Of a stretch of 64,000 nucleotides of DNA, positions 42,207-51,590 are shown in pieces; the first letter of the stretch is position 1; every line of letters starts with the position of its first letter. Where the stretch lies: NCBI RefSeq assembly GCF_002304005.1, contig NZ_MRCQ01000004.1:186001-250000 (forward strand), read 5' to 3'. Under the pieces are notes generated by a model. The model was not told the origin of the DNA. It worked only from the letters and a program-made list of their open reading frames with translations, and ran no database searches. The position numbers and the translations under genes were made by a program. The DNA comes from Flavobacterium sp. ACN6. GTDB lineage: Bacteria > Bacteroidota > Bacteroidia > Flavobacteriales > Flavobacteriaceae.

Positions 42207-44255
42207 TTATAAAAAATCTCCGTCAGAAACCTCTTCATTAATCTTGATATCAGACATTTTGATGTCCAATTCAAAACCAACATTCTGAATTAAATTAAAA
42301 GGAACTTTAACCCCTTTTACTTCTTTATAATCATTGAAATTAGTGATTTGTGCTGCTGATTTTCCGCCTTGTTCACGGATTTTAGATTCTGCTGTTTTTA
42401 AACCTGATTTAACGTCGTAATAATACGTTGTTTTGCCGTCTTTGATTACATACGCATCACTTCCGTTGATTGGTTCAATTCCTTCAACTTTCAAATCAGT
42501 TCTTTTTACCAATTGTAATTCTTCAAATGGAGCTGCATTCGCTTTCATTTCGACTAAATCTTCACCTTCAAGGTTTTTTCTTTGTCCCTGTTGTTCGATA
42601 TAAGCACCTTTTTCGTTTACAACTTGTTTCATTAAATTCATAGTTCCCATTGAAAGCGAAACCATCATTTTTCCTTTTGAATCTAATTTTGAAATAAAAG
42701 TTAATGGACCTGGAGCTTGAGGAATAGTTGTTGAACCATTCATATAAAGCGTTTTAACCGAAGTAACTGCTTTTTCTCCTCCAATTGCTTTAATGTAGTT
42801 TTCAAAAACCGTTTTTGCGCTGATATCTTTTGGCGCTTCTTTTTTTACTGAAGGTTTTTCGATTGGATTTCCAAATCTATCAAAGTAGAAAATTGGGATT
42901 TGTAATTTTTCTAAACTAGAAATTACATCAGAGCCTTTTCCAACAATTACAATACGCATATTATCCAACAGGAAATATTTATTTGCAACGCGATAAATAT
43001 CATCTGCCGTAACATTGTTGATTGTTTGAATGTATTTTTCGTAGAAATCAGCTGGAAGCTTTTCTGTTTCAATGTTTAAAGCATAACGGGCAACAGCTTG
43101 TGGTTTTTCAACCTGCATTACAAATCTTCCAATATAACCTGCTTTTACGTTTCTTAAAACTTCTGGATCAACTCTTTCGCTGCGGATTCTTTTGATTTCT
43201 TTTACAAATTGAACCACTGCGCTGTCTGTAACGGTATTTCTAACTGCAGATGTAGCTTTGAATTTGGTTACATATTTTCCGCTTCCAATGCTTGAGTTTG
43301 CGCCGTATGTCCAAGCGTGCTGTTCTCTTAAGTTCATGTTTAAATAACTGTTGAAATCACCTCCCAAAATCTGATTTGCAATAACAGCAGGGAAAAAATC
43401 TGGATCGCTCATTTTTAAATTTAAAGTATTTACTAATGAGATTTCAGATTGAACTGCGTTGGGAACATCTACAAAATCAATTTGTAATTTTGAAGGGTTT
43501 GCAGGATCAGGATAATTGTTTTTTGGAGCATTTTGTTTTTTCCATCCGCTAAACAATTTTTCTACAGCTGTTTTTATTTCTTTAAGTTTAACATCTCCAA
43601 TTACAACTAAATAAGCGTTTTCTGGAACAAAATAAGTACTGTAGTTTTTTTGAACATCAGCAAGGGTTACGTTTTTTACAGTTTCCTCAGAAAGATATTC
43701 TCCATTCGGATGATTTTTTCCAAATGCTAATACATCAACAACTCTATTCGAAATAGCAGGAACACTTTTTTCGTCGGCTTTCAAGCCTTCTAGTAGTTTT
43801 GCTTTTTCTTTATCAAATTCTGATTGAGTAAAATTAGGCTGTAAAGCACCTTCGGCTAAAAGCTCTAAAACACGTCCAGAATATTTAGATAATGAACTTG
43901 CATAAGCGCCTTGTGAGGTGAAATTTATATTTGCTCCGTAGAAGTCAATTTCTTCATTAAAAGATTCTTTGGTTGTTTTTTTAGTTCCGTTTCCGATTAA
44001 ACTGCTTGTTAATTCATCAACTCCTTTTTTACTGCCTTCGGTAAATGGCGCATTATCTAAAGTAAGCGTAAAACTTACTCGAGGTAATTTATGGTTCTCA
44101 ACGATCAAAACTTTCATGCCGTTTGCCAAAACAAAGGTTTGAGGTTTTTTGATGTTGACTACTGGCGCATTGCCTGGTTTGGGTTGTGGGCGATCTTGTG
44201 CTTGCATAATTCCAGTTAGGAATAAAAGGATTAAAAAAGTATATATTTTTTTCAT
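42207..44255 (-). CDS. M16-family protein lacking the zinc motif, with extra C-terminal domain
   Basis: 682 residues with a signal peptide (MKKIYTFLILLFLTGIMQAQ). Two M16 domains fold as in the processing-peptidase family (about 40-250 and 250-460), but the HxxEH site is replaced: the segment aligned with AHFFEHLLF reads GVDELTSSLI. It should therefore be the non-catalytic subunit. A third region (about 490-682) contains strands with KMMVSLSMGTMNLMKQVV and YYYDVKSGLKTAESKIREQGGKSAAQITNFNDYKEV, similar to lipoprotein-localisation-like folds. It starts 12 bases after the active partner gene, so the pair likely forms a periplasmic heterodimer. Confidence 0.88.
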   Translation of the reverse strand: MKKIYTFLILLFLTGIMQAQDRPQPKPGNAPVVNIKKPQTFVLANGMKVLIVENHKLPRVSFTLTLDNAPFTEGSKKGVDELTSSLIGNGTKKTTKESFNEEIDFYGANINFTSQGAYASSLSKYSGRVLELLAEGALQPNFTQSEFDKEKAKLLEGLKADEKSVPAISNRVVDVLAFGKNHPNGEYLSEETVKNVTLADVQKNYSTYFVPENAYLVVIGDVKLKEIKTAVEKLFSGWKKQNAPKNNYPDPANPSKLQIDFVDVPNAVQSEISLVNTLNLKMSDPDFFPAVIANQILGGDFNSYLNMNLREQHAWTYGANSSIGSGKYVTKFKATSAVRNTVTDSAVVQFVKEIKRIRSERVDPEVLRNVKAGYIGRFVMQVEKPQAVARYALNIETEKLPADFYEKYIQTINNVTADDIYRVANKYFLLDNMRIVIVGKGSDVISSLEKLQIPIFYFDRFGNPIEKPSVKKEAPKDISAKTVFENYIKAIGGEKAVTSVKTLYMNGSTTIPQAPGPLTFISKLDSKGKMMVSLSMGTMNLMKQVVNEKGAYIEQQGQRKNLEGEDLVEMKANAAPFEELQLVKRTDLKVEGIEPINGSDAYVIKDGKTTYYYDVKSGLKTAESKIREQGGKSAAQITNFNDYKEVKGVKVPFNLIQNVGFELDIKMSDIKINEEVSDGDFL

Positions 44256-44267
44256 GATTCGATATTC

Positions 44268-45590
44268 TTAGTTTTGAGATTTTGGGGTAGGAATATAATC
44301 TAGAATTAAGCGTTGATTGGGATTTAAATATTTCTTAGCAACTTCTCTAATTTCTTCTCTTGTAATAGAATGATAAATGTCTATTTCAGTGTTAATTAAA
44401 TTTACATCACCATAAAGTAAGTAATACGAAGCAAGATTTTCTGCAATTCCTTCTACGCTCGAATTTGCATTTACATAGTTGTTATCGAATTTGTTTTGTA
44501 ATTTTTCATAATCTTTTTCAGAAATAAGATCGGTTTGGATTTTTACAATTTCCTCGTCCATTTCTTTTAAGATATCTGCAGTTGTGTTTGGAGCCATTGG
44601 CAGACCATACAAAATGTACATTCCGTAATCTTCCTGACTAAATCCTACAGCGCCAATTTGTAACGCCATTTTTTTATCGTCAACAATTTTCTTGTAAAGT
44701 TTAGAGCTTTTTCCGTCACTTAAATAAGAAGAAATCAAATCTAAAACCCTGGCATCTCTAGTTTTCATTGATGGTGTTCTGTAAGAAGCAACAATCATTG
44801 GAATTTGAATATTCGGATCTTCATAAGTAGCTTGAATAGGCTGTGTTATTGGATCTTCTGTATAAGTTTGTTTTTTAACTTCTTCACCTCTTGGAATTGG
44901 TCCAAAATATTTCTGTACCCATTCTTTGGTTTTAGTTTTATCGAAATCTCCCGCAACCACTAAAACGGCATTGTTAGGAGTGTAGAATTTTTTATTAAAA
45001 GCTTGAAATTCCTCAAGAGTTGCAGCATCTAAATCTTTCATAGATCCGATAGTAGTCCATCTGTAAGGATGTTTTTTGAACATGTTCTTTTTAACCTCAG
45101 GCAAAATGTTTCCATAAGGCTGATTGTCGTAACGCATTCTTTTTTCTTCTTTTACAACTTCGTTTTGCGTGTCAACTCCAATTTTATTAATAATAGGATG
45201 CATTAATCTTTCAGATTCCATCCATAAACCAAGCTCTAAACTATTAGACGGAAAAACTTCGTAATAATAAGTTCTGTCGTCAGATGTATTGGCATTATTA
45301 ACGCCTCCGTTTGCGGTTACGATTTTCATCCATTCGCCGCGTTTGATATTTTGTGTTCCTTCAAATAATAAATGCTCAAAAAAGTGTGCAAATCCCGTTC
45401 TGTCCGGACGTTCGTCTTTTGATCCCACATGATACATTACCGATGTGATAACAACTGGAGCAGAAGGATCATTGTGTAAAATGACATGAAGGCCATTGTC
45501 TAAATTGTATTCTTCAAAAGCTACTTTTTGAGCATGAGCCACTCCGCCGAGCATTAATGCAGCACTTAACATCATTATTGATTTTTTCAT
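44268..45590 (-). CDS. M16-family zinc metallopeptidase (active subunit)
   Basis: 440 residues with a signal peptide (MKKSIMMLSAALMLGGVAHAQ) and the catalytic motif HFFEH in FAHFFEHLLFEGTQNI. A downstream Glu ligand is in NGGVNNANTSDDRTYYYEVFPS. The second domain has RLRR-like NPNQRLILDYIP at its end. It degrades peptides in the periplasm. Together with the next gene it makes the active/inactive pair usual in bacterial M16 systems. No promoter -7 box close to the start was clear. Confidence 0.9.
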   Translation of the reverse strand: MKKSIMMLSAALMLGGVAHAQKVAFEEYNLDNGLHVILHNDPSAPVVITSVMYHVGSKDERPDRTGFAHFFEHLLFEGTQNIKRGEWMKIVTANGGVNNANTSDDRTYYYEVFPSNSLELGLWMESERLMHPIINKIGVDTQNEVVKEEKRMRYDNQPYGNILPEVKKNMFKKHPYRWTTIGSMKDLDAATLEEFQAFNKKFYTPNNAVLVVAGDFDKTKTKEWVQKYFGPIPRGEEVKKQTYTEDPITQPIQATYEDPNIQIPMIVASYRTPSMKTRDARVLDLISSYLSDGKSSKLYKKIVDDKKMALQIGAVGFSQEDYGMYILYGLPMAPNTTADILKEMDEEIVKIQTDLISEKDYEKLQNKFDNNYVNANSSVEGIAENLASYYLLYGDVNLINTEIDIYHSITREEIREVAKKYLNPNQRLILDYIPTPKSQN

Positions 45591-45863
45591 AAAGATTAAT
45601 AAATTTATATATCAAACAAGAGTAGGTAAACAAGAGTTGATTTTAGTTACATCAAAAATAGTTTTTTTTAATTATCAATTAAAGATTTGTTTTCAATTTG
45701 GTGTTATTTTAACAATCTTTTACTTTAAATAATGGCATCTTTTTGTTTTAAAGTGCTTGAAATACAGGACTTTTTGTTTTGAAAATATTTTTGCTTTTAT
45801 AGATTGCACAATAAATTTTTAATTGTATATTTGCAACCTTAAAAATCAATAAATCAATTTGGT
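45591..45863. other. Divergent promoter region between M16 and ribosomal protein genes
   Basis: No gene is visible. It is A/T-rich and holds the rplU promoter (45803-45833). Confidence 0.6.
45803..45833 (+). promoter_or_regulatory. Promoter of rplU-rpmA
   Basis: ATTG at 45803-45806 (one base off TTTG) and TATATTTG at 45826-45833 are separated by 19 bases. The leader would be about 25 bases. It is the best-matched promoter after that of the TonB receptor gene. Confidence 0.6.
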
Positions 45864-46307
45864 ATGTATGCAATCGTAGAGATAGCAGGGCAACAATTTA
45901 AAGTAAGCAAAGACTTAAAGGTTTATGTTCACCGTTTGTCTAACGAAGAAGGTTCAAGTATTTCATTTGACAAAGTTCTTTTATTAGACGATAACGGAAG
46001 CATAACTTTAGGCGCCCCAGCTATAGAAGGTGCTTCAGTAGAAGCTAAAGTGTTACAACACTTAAAAGGTGATAAAGTTATCGTTTTCAAAAAGAAAAGA
46101 AGAAAAGGATACAAAAAGAGAAATGGTCACAGACAATATCTTACACAAATTGTAATTGAAGGTATTACTGCAGCAGGTGGAACTAAAAAAGCAGCAGCTA
46201 AAAAAGCAGTTGTAGCAGAAGATGCTCCAGCTACTGAAGTTGAAGCAGCTCCAAAAGCAAAAAAAGCAGCAGCTCCAAAAGCAAAAAAAGAAGCTACTAA
46301 AGAATAA
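45864..46307 (+). CDS. rplU: Large ribosomal subunit protein bL21
   Basis: 147 residues. The bL21 core (about 1-103) is complete, including MYAIVEIAGQQFKVSKDLKVYVHRL, KVLQHLKGDKVIVFKKKRRKGYKKRNGHRQYLTQIVIEGI. Residues 104-147 are an Ala/Lys-rich tail (AAAKKAVVAEDAPATEVEAAPKAKKAAAPKAKKEATKE), longer than in E. coli (103 residues) but typical of Bacteroidota. Its frame is kept up to the end, and rpmA follows 24 bases later in the classic rplU-rpmA order. Confidence 0.97.
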   Translation: MYAIVEIAGQQFKVSKDLKVYVHRLSNEEGSSISFDKVLLLDDNGSITLGAPAIEGASVEAKVLQHLKGDKVIVFKKKRRKGYKKRNGHRQYLTQIVIEGITAAGGTKKAAAKKAVVAEDAPATEVEAAPKAKKAAAPKAKKEATKE

Positions 46308-46331
46308 TAACAATATTTAAACTCATACGTC

Positions 46332-46592
46332 ATGGCTCACAAGAAAGGTGTCGGTAGTTCGAAGAATGGTAGAGAATCAGAATCAAAACGTTTAGGCGTT
46401 AAGATTTTTGGTGGTCAAGCTGCTATTGCTGGGAACATCATCGTTAGACAAAGAGGTTCAAAACATAATCCAGGTGAAAACGTTTACATTAGTAAAGATC
46501 ACACTCTTCACGCAAGAGTTGCTGGAGTTGTTAAGTTCCAAAAGAAAAGAGATAACAAATCTTATGTATCTATTATTCCTTTCGAGGCTTAA
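46332..46592 (+). CDS. rpmA: Large ribosomal subunit protein bL27
   Basis: 86 residues with the conserved N-terminus [40 protein letters not shown], and [15 protein letters not shown]. bL27 reaches the peptidyl-transferase centre and stabilises tRNA. It follows rplU and is ended by a strong terminator. Confidence 0.97.
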   Translation: MAHKKGVGSSKNGRESESKRLGVKIFGGQAAIAGNIIVRQRGSKHNPGENVYISKDHTLHARVAGVVKFQKKRDNKSYVSIIPFEA

Positions 46593-46615
46593 TAATCATA
46601 ACGATTACTTTTTAC

Positions 46616-46646
46616 AAAACCCGTTCAGAAATGAGCGGGTTTTTTG
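46616..46646 (+). terminator. Intrinsic terminator after rpmA
   Basis: AAAACCCG and CGGGTTTT with a 10-base loop (TTCAGAAATG), followed by TTTGTTTTT. Confidence 0.9.
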
Positions 46647-46710
46647 TTTTTATAATTTTTTTTGAAAGACTTTAAAACTTAAATTTGTTTAGAATGATTT
46701 TTAACTCTTT

Positions 46711-48003
46711 ATGAAAAGAATAGTAATATTTGTTTTCCTGTGCTGTTTTAGTACTTACGGAAAAACAGTTTCAGACAGTATTGCAAACCAAATAACTGCA
46801 TTAAACGATAAACAAAAAACAATCTTATATGAGTTTGAAGTTTTACAAAAGAATGGTTATAACGCTAATCTCTTTTGGCAGAAACACAGAAATCAATTTC
46901 CAGAATTAGATGATGCTCTAAGAGATGAATTAGCTATGGAGGTTTTTAAAAATTCTCATATAGTATATACTCGTCCAAAAGGTGCTGCAGTTCAATTTTG
47001 GATGAAAACACAATTGTTGACTAACTGGATGTTTTATTTATCTGCGCTTATTGCGATTTGCGCGGTGATTGCTTTGTTTAAAAAATATTGGAGTTTATTA
47101 ATTGAAGTTCTGATTAAACGTTTGGCTCCTTTATTTAGGTTTTTGTTTTCTCCTGTCTTGCTAACTTACGAACTGTTTTTAATTGGAGTTTTTTGTATCT
47201 TTTACGGTTGCTCTATTACTGAATTTGTGTTGCAGACAGTAATTGTTCATGTAGGTTTGTTTTTGCTTTGGAGTCAATCAACGGCTATATTTACTAGGGA
47301 ATATTGGGTTAAAAAATATATTTATGAAATAGAAAATAATTTTTGGAGCAAAGATCCGTGGAAAACAGTAAAAACAATCTGTCTTCCGGCTATTATTGTT
47401 ACGCTGGCTCTTGGCTATGTATTGTTTAAAGTTCCTGATGCTGTTTTTTACAATTATGAAATTGTTGTATCTGGAATTGTGGCCGTTTATGCATTGCCGT
47501 TTTGGCGTTCATTAGAAAAATATTTATATCCTATTTTACTGCCTTTCAAAAGTGAATATAGGGCTAGAAGTATAAATTCTTTAGCAGGATGCATGGTAAT
47601 AGCTATTGCTGTTACTTTTCTACTCGTATTTCAGTGGAATTCTATTTTTTATAATGTAATAACTGCATTGATCAGTTTGCTCCTCTTGTCTTTTCTCATA
47701 TTATCTTCAAAAATTAATTTTAGATACAGTTATAAGAACTATTATTATTTGCAATTGTTGACAGTCGTTTGTCTTGCATTGGTTTTTGAATATGGTTATT
47801 ATTCTCGCTTAAATGAAATCATCTGGTTTTTTTTAATAGGAACAAGTGTATTTATAGTACTAAAGTACTTTGAGATTTTTTCTTTTTTTTCCGATTGGAA
47901 AAAAGGAACAGCTTGGGCTTGGAAATTATTGGGACTTGCGCTATTGCTTTGGTTGATAGGGAAGGCGATTTTGTATGTTTCTAAACAAATATTTGTAGTG
48001 TAG
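46711..48003 (+). CDS. Polytopic membrane protein of unknown function
   Basis: 430 residues. It starts with a cleavable signal-like segment (MKRIVIFVFLCCFSTYGKT) and a periplasmic region of about 100 residues with a Gln/Asn-rich helix (ANQITALNDKQKTILYEFEVLQKNG). At least eight membrane segments follow (about 112-130, 160-200, 225-250, 290-315 and on). No transporter or enzyme motif is recognised, though the layout resembles the membrane part of mechanosensitive-channel-like proteins without the MscS domain. It stands alone, ending near a convergent terminator. Confidence 0.7.
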   Translation: MKRIVIFVFLCCFSTYGKTVSDSIANQITALNDKQKTILYEFEVLQKNGYNANLFWQKHRNQFPELDDALRDELAMEVFKNSHIVYTRPKGAAVQFWMKTQLLTNWMFYLSALIAICAVIALFKKYWSLLIEVLIKRLAPLFRFLFSPVLLTYELFLIGVFCIFYGCSITEFVLQTVIVHVGLFLLWSQSTAIFTREYWVKKYIYEIENNFWSKDPWKTVKTICLPAIIVTLALGYVLFKVPDAVFYNYEIVVSGIVAVYALPFWRSLEKYLYPILLPFKSEYRARSINSLAGCMVIAIAVTFLLVFQWNSIFYNVITALISLLLLSFLILSSKINFRYSYKNYYYLQLLTVVCLALVFEYGYYSRLNEIIWFFLIGTSVFIVLKYFEIFSFFSDWKKGTAWAWKLLGLALLLWLIGKAILYVSKQIFVV

Positions 48004-48013
48004 TATAAAAGAA

Positions 48014-48055
48014 AAAAAACCTTTGTCAAAGTTCAAAACTTTGACAAAGGCTGTA
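48014..48055 (-). terminator. Terminator of the AsmA-like gene
   Basis: CCTTTGTCAAAGT and ACTTTGACAAAGG form a 13-base perfect stem. On the minus strand it is followed by TTTTTTTT. It shares its words with the one at 42098-42136. Confidence 0.85.
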
Positions 48056-48083
48056 GTGTATTTTTTAAAATTTGGATTTCCTT

Positions 48084-50843
48084 TTACTCAGTATCCTTAG
48101 TTTCTTCTAGATCTTCTGTTTTGCGTCCAACCTTTACTTTTGGATTGTCCTGCGTTCCAGTAACGGTTAATGGAATTCCGAAAATTCCAAAAGGTGGTAA
48201 TCCCAAACGCATTTTTAAGTTTAATTTTCCGTCCAGACTTGTTGTGCCTTCGATTCTTGGTCTAAAGCCGGCAAATTTAAATTTAAAGCGTTCTACGGTT
48301 ATGATATTGTTTTTGATAGTCGTTTTAATGTCTACTTTCGAAAGATCGGGATTCTTCATAGATTCCGAGCTTGTCTGTTTGCTTACTGCATTAAACATTT
48401 TTAAACCTCGAACTTTTACATCTTTCACAGAAAGAGTTCCGCCTCCAACAAGTGATGGGTAAACGGGATCCATATTTCCGTTTAAACGACCTTTTAATTG
48501 ATAATCCAAAGAAACGATTCCCTGTGCTTTTTCGGCTGCGGTGGCCATTTTTCTAAACACTTCTATTTCGTTGTAAGCTCTTTTAATATCGAAGTCAGCA
48601 GCTTTAATAGAATAATCAAAATTGGCTTTTTGCGGTGTTACGGCTTGGTAATTGGCATTCATGGAAACATTGCATCCAATTAAATTAAAACCAGTATTCT
48701 GCATAGTTAATTTGCCATTTTTCATGTTTAAATTTCCAGTTGCATTTTGCAGATTCAGCTTATCAAAATTTACTTTTTGAGCATTTGCAAATAATTGTAA
48801 GTTTAGATTTGTTGGAATAATAATAACTCCAGTCTGCTTATTTTCCGCTTGTTTTAATTCTGTTTTGGGTACAGGATTTTGTGTTACAGATGCATTTGGG
48901 TCTGTGGCAGACATAAATTCATCAACATTAATATATCGCGCGGTAACTTTAAAAGAACCTTTTAAAACACCTGTATTCGTTGTAACGTAATTAAGGACAT
49001 TTTGTAAATATCCATTCATTTTAAAATCACTTTCTCCGTAAGCAGCCAAGAAATTATTGAATGACATTTTATCTTGATTGATTTTAAAAATACCTTCCTC
49101 AATGATGAATTTCTTCGGAAGATATTCTGAAGCGATTCCGATATTTCTTAATTCAAGAGTTCCTTTGTTGTGTAATTTACTGTAGTTTCCTTTTTCGGCG
49201 TCACTTTGTTTTCCTTTTAAAACTAAATCAGCTTTTACAAAGCCGTCTAGGTCAAGACCTTTTTGAGAGAAAACTTTATAAATTTTATTGACATCCAATT
49301 CTCCTTTTGCTTTAACATCATAAGTTAAATCGTCAAAATTGCTTAAGTCGGCTTCAACAAATACGGGCTTCCCTTCAAAAGTAAATTGAGTTGGTTTTAA
49401 ACTTACTTTTAAATCTTCGAAAGTTCCTTTTTGATTTTCAATTTTAGATTTAATTGTAATGTTTGTAATTGGATTTGGATAATATGGAGTTTTTAAATAC
49501 CCATTTTTTAAATCAATTACACCATTTGTAACGGGAAAGCGTTTGTTTTTTTGATCAAAGACTCCGTTGGCTTTTACATCGCTAACTAAAGCTCCTTTTA
49601 ATTGTATATCGGGAATTCCGAGTGCTTTGGTTAATTTTTCAAGATCAATTTTAGCTTTAAAATCAGCATTAATATCAGGTGTATTTATTCCTTTAACCAA
49701 AAACTTCGATTTTAAAAAATCTTGATTCATGTTTAAAGACAAGTTTTTAGCATCAACAATTACTAAATCTGGATTTAGAGATGGAACTTTTGTGTGAATA
49801 TCTAAATTTAAATTTGAAACTGGAAATGCGCTTTTATTATAATTGACAAATCCGTCGCTAATTTTTACATCTAAATTCAGATCTGGCGCTAAATTTTTCG
49901 ACGTAATATAATTTCCTTTTAATGTTAAAAGCAGATTGGTATTTCCTTTTAATTCGGTTTGAGAAAGCCAGGTAATGTATTTTGGAGGAAAAGCGGTAAA
50001 GACATCGTAGAGTTTGCTATTGTTAGATTTAATAACGAAATCCATATTATATCCGTCTTTCAAAATGTCAAATTTTCCTTTAAAATCGACCAAAAGCTGA
50101 TTGATTTTTAAGTTATTTTGCTGGAAAAAGAACGAAAGCGAGTTTATATTTACCTTCGTAATTAAGTCGGCATCAATTTTTTTATTCATTAAATACGGTT
50201 CATCTTCATAAACGATATTCAATTTTTCGATTTTAGCTTTAGAATACAAATCAAAAACGGCTTTGTTTAAATCGCCTTTTCCTAAATAATTAAATCCAAG
50301 AGCATCAAAATGCACTTTTGTCGATTTGTCATCGTAAATAATTTTACTATTTAAAATCTCAATTCGTTCCAGTTTTAAAGCGGCTTCAGTGCTGTCTTTG
50401 GTTTGTGAAGCTTGTTCCTGCGATTTGTAAATGTTGTAATTTGCTTCTCCGTTTGGGTTCACTTTTACATTTATAAAAGAATCCGATAAATAAATCTGAT
50501 CAATTTTTACCGATTTACTAAAAATCAAACTAGCTACATTTATTCCAAAAGAAACCTCTTTGGCAGTTATGAATTTTTCGTTTTTGTATGGAGCCGAACC
50601 ATTTAAGCTTAAATTATCTAATGTTAAAGTAAGCGACGGGAAATGGCGGAAAAACGAAACCGAAACGTCAGAATAATTAAGTTCTGCGCTTAATCTTTCG
50701 TTAGCTGTTTTTTTGATCTGTTCCTTGATCTGATCCTCAAAAACGATAGGCGTTAAAAATAATAATGCTAAAATAACAGCGAAAGTTATTCCGAAATACT
50801 TCGCAATTTTAAATACGATTGATCTGGATTTACTTTTAGGCAT
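48084..50843 (-). CDS. AsmA-like envelope protein
   Basis: 919 residues with one N-terminal membrane anchor (FGITFAVILALLFLTPIVF, about 17-35), then a long periplasmic part. The AsmA N-terminal block is clear (ANERLSAELNYSDVSVSFFRHFPSLTLTLDNLSL), and the C-terminal half has the AsmA_2 pattern (LNGNMDPVYPSLVGGGTLSVKDVKVRGLKMFNAVSKQT). Repeating beta strands run through the middle. Family members are thought to form grooved bridges that carry phospholipid between membranes. It is a single-gene unit with its own terminator. Confidence 0.88.
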   Translation of the reverse strand: MPKSKSRSIVFKIAKYFGITFAVILALLFLTPIVFEDQIKEQIKKTANERLSAELNYSDVSVSFFRHFPSLTLTLDNLSLNGSAPYKNEKFITAKEVSFGINVASLIFSKSVKIDQIYLSDSFINVKVNPNGEANYNIYKSQEQASQTKDSTEAALKLERIEILNSKIIYDDKSTKVHFDALGFNYLGKGDLNKAVFDLYSKAKIEKLNIVYEDEPYLMNKKIDADLITKVNINSLSFFFQQNNLKINQLLVDFKGKFDILKDGYNMDFVIKSNNSKLYDVFTAFPPKYITWLSQTELKGNTNLLLTLKGNYITSKNLAPDLNLDVKISDGFVNYNKSAFPVSNLNLDIHTKVPSLNPDLVIVDAKNLSLNMNQDFLKSKFLVKGINTPDINADFKAKIDLEKLTKALGIPDIQLKGALVSDVKANGVFDQKNKRFPVTNGVIDLKNGYLKTPYYPNPITNITIKSKIENQKGTFEDLKVSLKPTQFTFEGKPVFVEADLSNFDDLTYDVKAKGELDVNKIYKVFSQKGLDLDGFVKADLVLKGKQSDAEKGNYSKLHNKGTLELRNIGIASEYLPKKFIIEEGIFKINQDKMSFNNFLAAYGESDFKMNGYLQNVLNYVTTNTGVLKGSFKVTARYINVDEFMSATDPNASVTQNPVPKTELKQAENKQTGVIIIPTNLNLQLFANAQKVNFDKLNLQNATGNLNMKNGKLTMQNTGFNLIGCNVSMNANYQAVTPQKANFDYSIKAADFDIKRAYNEIEVFRKMATAAEKAQGIVSLDYQLKGRLNGNMDPVYPSLVGGGTLSVKDVKVRGLKMFNAVSKQTSSESMKNPDLSKVDIKTTIKNNIITVERFKFKFAGFRPRIEGTTSLDGKLNLKMRLGLPPFGIFGIPLTVTGTQDNPKVKVGRKTEDLEETKDTE

Positions 50844-50895
50844 AACGGATTTGTGGTATTAAATATAAAAAAATAGAGTCAAAAAAGAGCGTAAT

Positions 50896-51477
50896 TTATC
50901 CGTGAACAGTTTCTTGTTTACCATAATTGGTAATAATAGAACCTTCATATTCAATCCATTCTTTCCATCGTTTATCGATGTCAATATTGTCTTGGTATTT
51001 TCTGGCGAAGCCTAAAAAAGTGGTGTAATGTCCAGCCTCAGAAATCATCAAATCACGATAAAATTTGGCTAATTCTTCATCTTTAATATTTTCAGAAAGA
51101 ACTTTAAAACGCTCGCAGCTTCTTGCTTCAATCATCGCAGAAAACAATAATCGGTCGCAAAGTGCGTCTCTGCGGCTTCCGTCTTTTTTCATGAATTTAA
51201 AAAGTTCATTTACATAATGGTCTTTTCGTTCGCGGCCTAAAGTCAGTCCGCGTTTTTTTATGACATCGTGAACCATTTGTAAATGCTCTAATTCTTCTCT
51301 CGCAATTACAAGCATTTCGGTTACTAATTCCTCTAATTCAGAATTATAAGTAACAATGCTAATAGCATTTGATGCTGCTTTTTGTTCGCACCATGCATGA
51401 TCCGTTAAAATTTCTTCGATGTTCGATTCAACGATATTTACCCATCTAGGGTCTGTAGCTAATTTTAATCCCAACAT
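50896..51477 (-). CDS. miaE: tRNA-(ms2io6A37) hydroxylase MiaE
   Basis: 193 residues of the diiron hydroxylase that adds a hydroxyl to ms2i6A37 in tRNA. Ferritin-like ligands are seen in order: LEELVTEMLVIAREELEHLQMVHD (Glu and ExxH), MIEARSCERF (Glu) and LMISEAGHYTTF (ExxH). The start MLGLKLATDPRW is conserved in the family. It is followed by the AsmA-like gene 52 bases later on the same strand. Confidence 0.9.
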   Translation of the reverse strand: MLGLKLATDPRWVNIVESNIEEILTDHAWCEQKAASNAISIVTYNSELEELVTEMLVIAREELEHLQMVHDVIKKRGLTLGRERKDHYVNELFKFMKKDGSRRDALCDRLLFSAMIEARSCERFKVLSENIKDEELAKFYRDLMISEAGHYTTFLGFARKYQDNIDIDKRWKEWIEYEGSIITNYGKQETVHG

Positions 51478-51590
51478 AATTTCCCAGCATTTAGTTCCTG
51501 CAAAATTAGTGTTTTTTATTCCTAAAAATCAGGAAATATCGTGCTATTGAGCTGAAAAAAGCATTATTTTGTAAGTTGAAATAAATTACC

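Noticed and set aside
45929..46333. Reverse-strand frames over rplU
   Set aside because: Shadows of the Ala/Lys-rich coding sequence of bL21; no independent features.
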